A stretch of 20,496 nucleotides of DNA from a virus: the IMG/VR virus record IMGVR_UViG_3300044701_000404, positions 1 to 20,496 of that record; one strand, given 5' to 3'. This document shows positions 14,722 through 20,496 of this stretch, in pieces (within the stretch, counting starts at the first letter, position 1; each line of letters opens with the position of its first letter). The position numbers were made by a program, and so were the translations under genes. Below the pieces are notes generated by a model. The model saw nothing but the letters and a program-made list of their open reading frames with translations. It searched no databases and was not told where the DNA came from.

Positions 14722-17700
14722 GCTACAGCATCCAACTACCTGACGGGCGCAGAGCGCGGTTTCCTGACACTATACCTTTAGAGCAAGCGCAGCAGATTGT
14801 GCGGCGCGACTTTCCAGATTTGTTTCCAAAACAAGGAGGGGTCGCAGGGGCTTTTAAGAAAGGTGCGGAGTCGCTCGTATCGAGTGCGGTAGCTGGAGCC
14901 ACTGGGATTGTTGACCCTGAACAAGCAGCGCGTGAAGCACTTGAGCGTGAGCAAGGTATTGCGCAGCGGTATAAAGACGAGACAAGCCTCGACGCACTTA
15001 AAGAGCGCTATCAGAAGGAAGGTTTGTTTGCTGCGGGTAAAGAGCTTGTACGTCAAGTACCGTTGGCTGTTGCAGAACAACTCCCACAAGTCGGGGTTTC
15101 TCTGGGTGGTGCGTTTGGTGGCGCACGTCTGGGGGCAATGGCAGGGTCTGTTGCTGGGCCGGTTGGTGCTGGTGTTGGGGCGACTGTTGGCGGTCTGGCT
15201 GGAGCGTTTGCGCCTTCTTGGCTTCAACAGTTTGGGACTAATCTTTCACGCCAAGCCGCTGAAGGCAAGACAATTGATGCCTCGTCCGCAGCCGCAGCCG
15301 CCGCTGCACAAGCTGGGATTGAGACTGCCGCAGGTGCGTTTATTCTTGGTAAGCAGATGGTGGGTAAGATTCTTGGACGCCCTGCCGAGAAAGCACTTGA
15401 TAGCACAGCAGGCCGCGCACTTGCTGAACAGAGTTTAAAGCGTACCTTGGCTACGGGGGCAGCGCGTGCTACAGCCGTTGAAGTTCCGACTGAAGTTACG
15501 CAGGCTATGCTTGAGCGTTTACAAGCAGGTCTCCCTCTAACATCAGACGACGCGCTCAAAGAGTACGGTGATACGGCATATAAGACAGCACTCAGCGCTC
15601 CTGTATTTGGTGGGGCTGCACGAGTAGGTGAGCGTGGCGCGGCGCGTACGCAAGTTGAAACGGAAGATGCAGCTAAACGCGCAGAAGAGCAACAACGTCA
15701 AGCAGCAGAGGATCAGCAGCGTCAGGCAGCAGAAGAAGCTCGCAAGCGTTCTCCCGAATATATGCAGCAGTTGAATCAAGAACAGGTTCAGCTCAAGGAT
15801 GAAATACGTCAGCTTAACGACTTGTTAAAAGATAAAACGCTTGATCCAACACAAAAGCTAGAAGCGCAGGATCGTCGTAAAGATATTGGTAAACGGCTTA
15901 AGGAAATTAACGACGAGATCCGGTCAGTAGTACCAGCACGTCCTGTTAGTGCATTGTTGGCAGAGCGTCAGATGGAGCAGGAAGCCAAAGGCGCACCTGT
16001 TGTTGATGAGTTTGGTAATGTTGTTCCCGGCAAATTTGTGCCCACTGAAGTAGACATCGAAGCGCAGGTTGGCCCCGGTTACGATACAGAGGTAAACAAG
16101 CTACGCGCCGCAGAAGAAAAGCGTGTACGTGAGCTACAAGAATCCTTACGTGAAGCGTATCAGCGTAGTGTGGCTGCGGCTGAGCGCAAAGACGCCAAAG
16201 AAAAAGCTGAGTACGATAAGCTAATTGCCAGTATTGCCAAGCAAGCTGAGAAAGGTAAGGAACGTCTTGCTAAAACTCAGATCCCTATGGACATGCAGAT
16301 GCCTTTTGCAGACGCATACGACGCGCTTACACAAGCTGCGGAGCAGACGCAAGTTGGGCAGTACGATGAAGCGCTTGTTGATCAAATTCTTCAAAAGATT
16401 GAAGGTCAACAACCTAAGCCTACGGTGCAAGCGCAAGGCGAACTTGCCCTTGAAGACCGCTCTAAATTCACCAGACAGATTCAAGATCTTCAAGCCCAAC
16501 GTGAAAAAGCTGTACAGGCCAGAGACTCAGCAACGATAGCCACACTTGATGCGCAGATTGCAGAATTACGTCGTGATCAAGCTGCGGCTGCGCCTGACTT
16601 TGCCACTAAGCGGGATGAAGTATTTCTTGATCTTGAAAGTACAGTTGATGATTTGAGAAAGCGCCGATATTTTGGCGTTACAGGAGAAACCGCAGAAGCT
16701 TCTTCATTAGCTGCGTCTTTACAGAAGAAAGCAACTGCCCTTAAAGGCGATTACGTCAATACGGTGCTGCAAGAAATTGCACAATCTCGTGCCGACAATA
16801 AACAAGTTGGACTGAATAAAAACGAAGAGCTTGCTGTTAGAGCGCGACTTGACGGGTTGTTGCAAGAATATATAACGCGTTCACAGGCATTGTCTGCTAA
16901 AGAAGTTAGAGACGGACTTGATCAAGTTGTTGAGAAGAAGCGTGAGTTTGCTCCGCGTGATGTGCAGGTTTTAACGCAACTTCAAAACCGTATTAAAAAC
17001 AACGCAGATGCTGAGCGTGCTTTAGCAGAGCGGATAGCTAAAGAACCTAACGAGAAATTACAAAAACAGCTTGACGCGTTAGGTGAGAATACTAGTCAAA
17101 TCGTTAATACGTTTTTACAGCGTTTAACTGAGCCATTGAAAGTTCGCGTTGTTGAAGTTTTACGTCGTCCGTCGGACACGCGTCCTTTGGGGGAACGCCC
17201 ATTTGGTGCTCCTGGGCGTGCTGCTGAATTGTTGCAAGAAGGGCTTAACGAAGTACGCCAGGAATACATGCGCCCTGAGCGCGTGGCTGCACCACAGATT
17301 TTAAAAACGGAATTCCCCGGCTACAAACTTGCACCTGCTGCTGAAGGTGAACCAACTAAGAGTCGCGTGGTTGTTACGCGTGATGAAAAAGAAGAGAAGG
17401 TAAGTGACACTGGTCGAGTACGCAGAAAGATTGAACAGGCAGAGTTGAAGATTGAGCGCGTTCGCGCTATGGGAGAACTACTGCCTGCGGTCGAGTCTGC
17501 GTTCGATACGTTTGAGCGCATGGACAAACCCAGTGAAGCGTTGGTTGATTTAGTGCTTGAACAAGCAGACAGAATTCTGAAGGGTACAGATCTTCCGTTC
17601 AAACCAAGCGCAGACATAACACGCCGTGCCAAACGCCCCGGTGCGCAGAATACGGCTGAGTTGTTGCCACAGATCCAAGAAGCTATTAAAGCTGAAGCAC

Positions 17701-20496
17701 CTGCCCCAGAAGTTGGTGGTGCGCAGATGGATTTGTTTGGTGAGAAAGAGCTTGAGCCCCGTGCCATTACGCGTAAGACGCCAGAAGCATTTATGCGTTT
17801 TCTTGGGTCGTTGCAAGTTTCAAATATGCGTAAGCGTATAACAGACGCTAAAAAACAAGCGGCTGACGCTGTACAGAAACAAAAAGATGCAGCACGTGCG
17901 TCCAAAGAAAACCTTGATAGGCTGATTGAAGAGGTAGGTAAAGACGTTACCAAGGCGGCAATGAAAGCGCAGCGTGATGCAGTTGAAAGCATGAACGCCG
18001 CCGCATTAAAAGATCTCCAGACGCTTGCGCAATCTGTATCGCAAGAGCTTGCCGCTAAGACAAGGCAGTACAAATTGATCACTGAGAAGGCAGATCGCGC
18101 TGAGTATTACATCCCTGATCAAGACCGTAAAGCAGCGGATGAATACCTTGCAGACCTACGTTCTGACTTGGAAGCTTTGATTGCCGAAATCAAAGACGCT
18201 GCGCCAACGGCTGAAGATAAACTGCTTGTTAATACAGAAGTAGCGCTTGATAAACGTCTGCAAGCGGAGAAAAATCTTTTAGCTAAACTTAAAGCAGAGC
18301 GTGAAGCTCGCACACCTAAACAAGAATCTGAGCAAGCTGTTGCACGGCGCAATGTTGCCGTTATTGAAGCGACACAGCGTAGGCTGGCCGACCTCCGTGC
18401 CAAGAACAAATTATTGTTTGAGCAGCGCCTTGCAGATATTTCAGGTATTCGTCGCACCAGAGAGACTGTTACAACTTTGGAAGAAACTGCTGGTGTATAC
18501 AAACCAAAAAAAGCAGGTTCAAAGAAAGAAACAAAAGACTTACGCATTCAACTAAGAACTCGTGAGCGACGTGTAACTACACCTGTCGGCAAAGGCGCAG
18601 AGAAAGTTGAGCGTCGCGCAGAACCGTTGGATCTTTCAAGTACGGCAGCGGAAGCATACGCGCTCACCGCTGAAGAAGAAAAAGTTTTGTCACCTGCTGA
18701 AGCAGCGCAAACACTTTTACGAGGTACACGCCAGGGTATTACCGCAACAGGAGCGCCAGGGGGTGTGACAGAACAACTGCGCAAGCAACGGCTTAAACCG
18801 TTACGCGGCGGAGAACCTGAAAAAGCAGCTAAAAATATTGCTGAAGCAAGTACGTTGCGCCAGCGTAAAGCTGGTAAAAAAGCGCAAACTGATAAAGATT
18901 TGTTGAAGCTGCTTAAATCTTTTGAAGAAGGTATTGCACGGCAAAACGACGACACTGCTTTCCGTATCGAAGAAGTTGGGGATACCGTTGTTGATCTTGC
19001 AGAAGCTCAGAAACGTATTGACGAATTCAAGTCCAAGCTGCCAGAAGGCGTGAAGTTTGTTTACGCTGAAACCATCATGGACGCGCCAAAGTCATTTATA
19101 CAGGCGCTCTACAACCAAGGCATGGATCAAGATAGTGCCAAGGTGCGTGGTGGTGTTCTGCCTGATGGGACTATTGTGGTGGTTGGTGAGAACCACACCG
19201 ACATGCTGGATCTTGAAAAGACGTTAGCACACGAGTTGGTTGGACACTATGGCGTTGATACGCTCTTTGGTCCTAAAGGCATGGACAACCTGATTGAGAC
19301 AGTCAATGCTCAAAAAGGTGGTATGGAGAAGCTAGCCTCTGACCTTGGTGTCTATGATGCTGCGCTTGGTGCTGCGTTGGCGTTACAAAAAGTTGGTGCG
19401 TCTGAACAAGCCCAGCAACGTGCAGCCATGCGTGAGTTAATTGCGCACGTTGAAGAAGCACGTATTGATGAAAACTTTAAGCAGAAAGCTCGTCGTTTTA
19501 TTGGCGAATTGATGGGCGCTGTTCGTGACGCGTTACGTAAGATGGGCTTGGCTACGCTTGCAGAACAGAACCCCTCAGACATTTACTTCTTGCTGCGTCA
19601 GTCACGCATCAACATGGCTAAAAGCAAAGCCGGGGCATACGTAGCGGGGGATCAAGTTGTGTTTCGTAGCGCCCCGCGCTACGGCGCAGATGTTCCTGAG
19701 AATGTCATTAAGACAGCAAACAAAATTGTTGCTACTCCTCCAGGAGTGTTTGACAAGGTTAAAGCTAACAACTCTTGGCTTGCCATCCGTACGCAGTTTA
19801 TTGATCGCTTTGAACCTCTGGAACGTGTTGCTGCTGAGATGAAGGACTCGCTTAAAGCAACGCAAATGCTGTACTACCTGCGCATGTTTGATCAGCGCAT
19901 GAGCTTTACTTCAGAAGTTACAAACAACGGAGCGCTTATTCTGGATAAGAAGAAGCGTGATGACGGTCAAGAAGAAATTGTGGTGCGCAGCGGTGGTACT
20001 ACTTCGTTGAAAGATGTGGCTACCGAATTAAGTAAAGCTACTTCGCTCAATGCGGATGCAGCCAATATGCTGTTCACGACATACCTTGCTGCGCTTCGTG
20101 CGGATCGTGTTGGTCTTGATACGTTGAACTTTAATCCTGACCTTACACAAAAAGATCTCGACGAAGTCAAAGCTTATGTTGAGCGCACACCTGATGTGAA
20201 GGCAGCGTTTAACGCAGCGCGTACGAAGTACAACGAGTACAACAAAGGGCTAATTAACTTCCTTGTACAGACTGGCACGTTGTCTAAAGAGTCTGGCAAA
20301 AAATTGTCAGAAACAAATGACTACATTCCGTTTTACCGCAAGCAGGGTGGCAACGCTGAGCTTGTGCTCGGGGGTGAGATTTCGCCTATCAACGTTGGTA
20401 ACTTAAAGAGTCAGCCATACCTCAACGAGTTGGTTGGCGATAACCGGCACATCCTTGACTTCTTTACAAGCTCGGTACAAAACACAAACCTGCTAA
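14718..20496 (+). CDS. Giant virion/polyvalent-type protein, 3'-partial (at least 1926 residues)
   Basis: One frame stays open from ATG 14718 to the window edge, with no stop in 1926 codons, so the protein is longer still. Order of parts: a short N-terminal domain (SYSIQLPDGRRARFP, 2-16); a Gly/Ala hydrophobic region at about 113-167 (VGVSLGGAFGGARLGAMAG), perhaps membrane-active; an Ala-rich helix at about 186-220; long charged coiled coils from about 312 to 1430; a QMDLF motif at 1003-1007; a metallopeptidase-like region around 1440-1620 with HELVGH at 1505-1510; and a helical region with YNEYNKGLINFLVQTGTL and DYIPFYR (1838-1874), resembling domains of phage large polyvalent proteins (LPD type, family number uncertain). 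Such giants are usually packaged and injected. Catalysis is unproven; N4-like RNA polymerase motifs were not seen. Confidence 0.8.
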   Translation, partial: MSYSIQLPDGRRARFPDTIPLEQAQQIVRRDFPDLFPKQGGVAGAFKKGAESLVSSAVAGATGIVDPEQAAREALEREQGIAQRYKDETSLDALKERYQKEGLFAAGKELVRQVPLAVAEQLPQVGVSLGGAFGGARLGAMAGSVAGPVGAGVGATVGGLAGAFAPSWLQQFGTNLSRQAAEGKTIDASSAAAAAAAQAGIETAAGAFILGKQMVGKILGRPAEKALDSTAGRALAEQSLKRTLATGAARATAVEVPTEVTQAMLERLQAGLPLTSDDALKEYGDTAYKTALSAPVFGGAARVGERGAARTQVETEDAAKRAEEQQRQAAEDQQRQAAEEARKRSPEYMQQLNQEQVQLKDEIRQLNDLLKDKTLDPTQKLEAQDRRKDIGKRLKEINDEIRSVVPARPVSALLAERQMEQEAKGAPVVDEFGNVVPGKFVPTEVDIEAQVGPGYDTEVNKLRAAEEKRVRELQESLREAYQRSVAAAERKDAKEKAEYDKLIASIAKQAEKGKERLAKTQIPMDMQMPFADAYDALTQAAEQTQVGQYDEALVDQILQKIEGQQPKPTVQAQGELALEDRSKFTRQIQDLQAQREKAVQARDSATIATLDAQIAELRRDQAAAAPDFATKRDEVFLDLESTVDDLRKRRYFGVTGETAEASSLAASLQKKATALKGDYVNTVLQEIAQSRADNKQVGLNKNEELAVRARLDGLLQEYITRSQALSAKEVRDGLDQVVEKKREFAPRDVQVLTQLQNRIKNNADAERALAERIAKEPNEKLQKQLDALGENTSQIVNTFLQRLTEPLKVRVVEVLRRPSDTRPLGERPFGAPGRAAELLQEGLNEVRQEYMRPERVAAPQILKTEFPGYKLAPAAEGEPTKSRVVVTRDEKEEKVSDTGRVRRKIEQAELKIERVRAMGELLPAVESAFDTFERMDKPSEALVDLVLEQADRILKGTDLPFKPSADITRRAKRPGAQNTAELLPQIQEAIKAEAPAPEVGGAQMDLFGEKELEPRAITRKTPEAFMRFLGSLQVSNMRKRITDAKKQAADAVQKQKDAARASKENLDRLIEEVGKDVTKAAMKAQRDAVESMNAAALKDLQTLAQSVSQELAAKTRQYKLITEKADRAEYYIPDQDRKAADEYLADLRSDLEALIAEIKDAAPTAEDKLLVNTEVALDKRLQAEKNLLAKLKAEREARTPKQESEQAVARRNVAVIEATQRRLADLRAKNKLLFEQRLADISGIRRTRETVTTLEETAGVYKPKKAGSKKETKDLRIQLRTRERRVTTPVGKGAEKVERRAEPLDLSSTAAEAYALTAEEEKVLSPAEAAQTLLRGTRQGITATGAPGGVTEQLRKQRLKPLRGGEPEKAAKNIAEASTLRQRKAGKKAQTDKDLLKLLKSFEEGIARQNDDTAFRIEEVGDTVVDLAEAQKRIDEFKSKLPEGVKFVYAETIMDAPKSFIQALYNQGMDQDSAKVRGGVLPDGTIVVVGENHTDMLDLEKTLAHELVGHYGVDTLFGPKGMDNLIETVNAQKGGMEKLASDLGVYDAALGAALALQKVGASEQAQQRAAMRELIAHVEEARIDENFKQKARRFIGELMGAVRDALRKMGLATLAEQNPSDIYFLLRQSRINMAKSKAGAYVAGDQVVFRSAPRYGADVPENVIKTANKIVATPPGVFDKVKANNSWLAIRTQFIDRFEPLERVAAEMKDSLKATQMLYYLRMFDQRMSFTSEVTNNGALILDKKKRDDGQEEIVVRSGGTTSLKDVATELSKATSLNADAANMLFTTYLAALRADRVGLDTLNFNPDLTQKDLDEVKAYVERTPDVKAAFNAARTKYNEYNKGLINFLVQTGTLSKESGKKLSETNDYIPFYRKQGGNAELVLGGEISPINVGNLKSQPYLNELVGDNRHILDFFTSSVQNTNLL
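19035..19577 (+). other. Metallopeptidase-like region inside the giant gene
   Basis: Residues about 1440-1620 contain a beta segment (GGVLPDGTIVVVGEN) followed by a helix with TLAHELVGHYGVDTLFG, putting His1505, Glu1506 and His1510 in HEXXGH spacing. Downstream acids that could be the third zinc ligand are Glu1573 (RELIAH) and Glu1579/Glu1580 (HVEEARID). The spacing is not that of classic HEXXH zincins but recalls M49 dipeptidyl peptidase III. This is a motif match by eye, not a family assignment. Confidence 0.45.

Noticed and set aside
14908-15438. 176-codon plus-strand frame overlapping the giant gene
   Set aside because: It is a different frame from the open 14718 frame. Its product is Leu/Arg-rich without domain signs and is explained as a shadow.
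17321-18082. 253-codon open frame on the minus strand
   Set aside because: It is antisense to the giant gene in a Lys/Glu/Arg/Ala-rich stretch. Its product is Ser/Ala/Arg-rich without recognisable motifs, and all neighbours are on the plus strand.

Overview
The window looks like the late, virion-and-lysis half of a tailed bacteriophage genome (Caudoviricetes). All 17 supported genes lie on the + strand. They are packed with almost no gaps (the largest non-coding stretch is 37 bases), and many stop/start junctions are 1-4 base overlaps (ATGA, GTGA, TAATG). I see no tRNA, rRNA, insertion sequence, CRISPR array, convincing terminator or convincing internal promoter. Base composition is close to even by eye. 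The gene set resembles uncultured freshwater or marine phages, and the large internal-type proteins with no sheath or tape-measure gene suggest podovirus-like morphology. That is an inference: no terminase, portal or capsid gene is present to settle it, and the host cannot be named.

Layout. (1) 3-497: a 2-oxoglutarate/Fe(II) oxygenase-like protein, probably missing its N-terminus at the window edge. (2) 497-5224: an adhesion and tail-fibre module of six genes. It includes a polyglycine adhesin-like protein, a protein built of sixteen 20-residue repeats, and a second protein that carries three of the same repeats in front of a DUF1566/Lcl-like C-terminal domain. (3) 5221-6652: a lysis cassette of two small membrane proteins and a GH24 endolysin, set between structural genes. 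(4) 6649-9353: a 686-residue structural protein and a jelly-roll surface protein. (5) 9350-20496: five consecutive genes likely to encode internal or ejected virion proteins. The last is a giant open frame of at least 1926 codons that runs off the right edge. It starts at 14718 and has no stop in the window.

How they may work together. The fibre and adhesin proteins would decorate the tail and bind the host. The Ala/Gly-rich and coiled-coil proteins would sit inside the particle and enter the cell with the DNA. The membrane proteins and endolysin would release progeny. Tight coupling implies expression as one late transcript.

The points most worth following up are: the shared 60-bp/20-residue repeat module in two genes; the DUF1566-like C-terminus as a possible diversity-generating retroelement target (no reverse transcriptase or template repeat is visible here); a HELVGH motif plus downstream Glu residues in the giant protein, recalling HEXXGH zinc peptidases; a QMDLF clamp-binding-like motif in the same protein; and a short Gly-rich motif recurring in three adjacent internal-protein genes.
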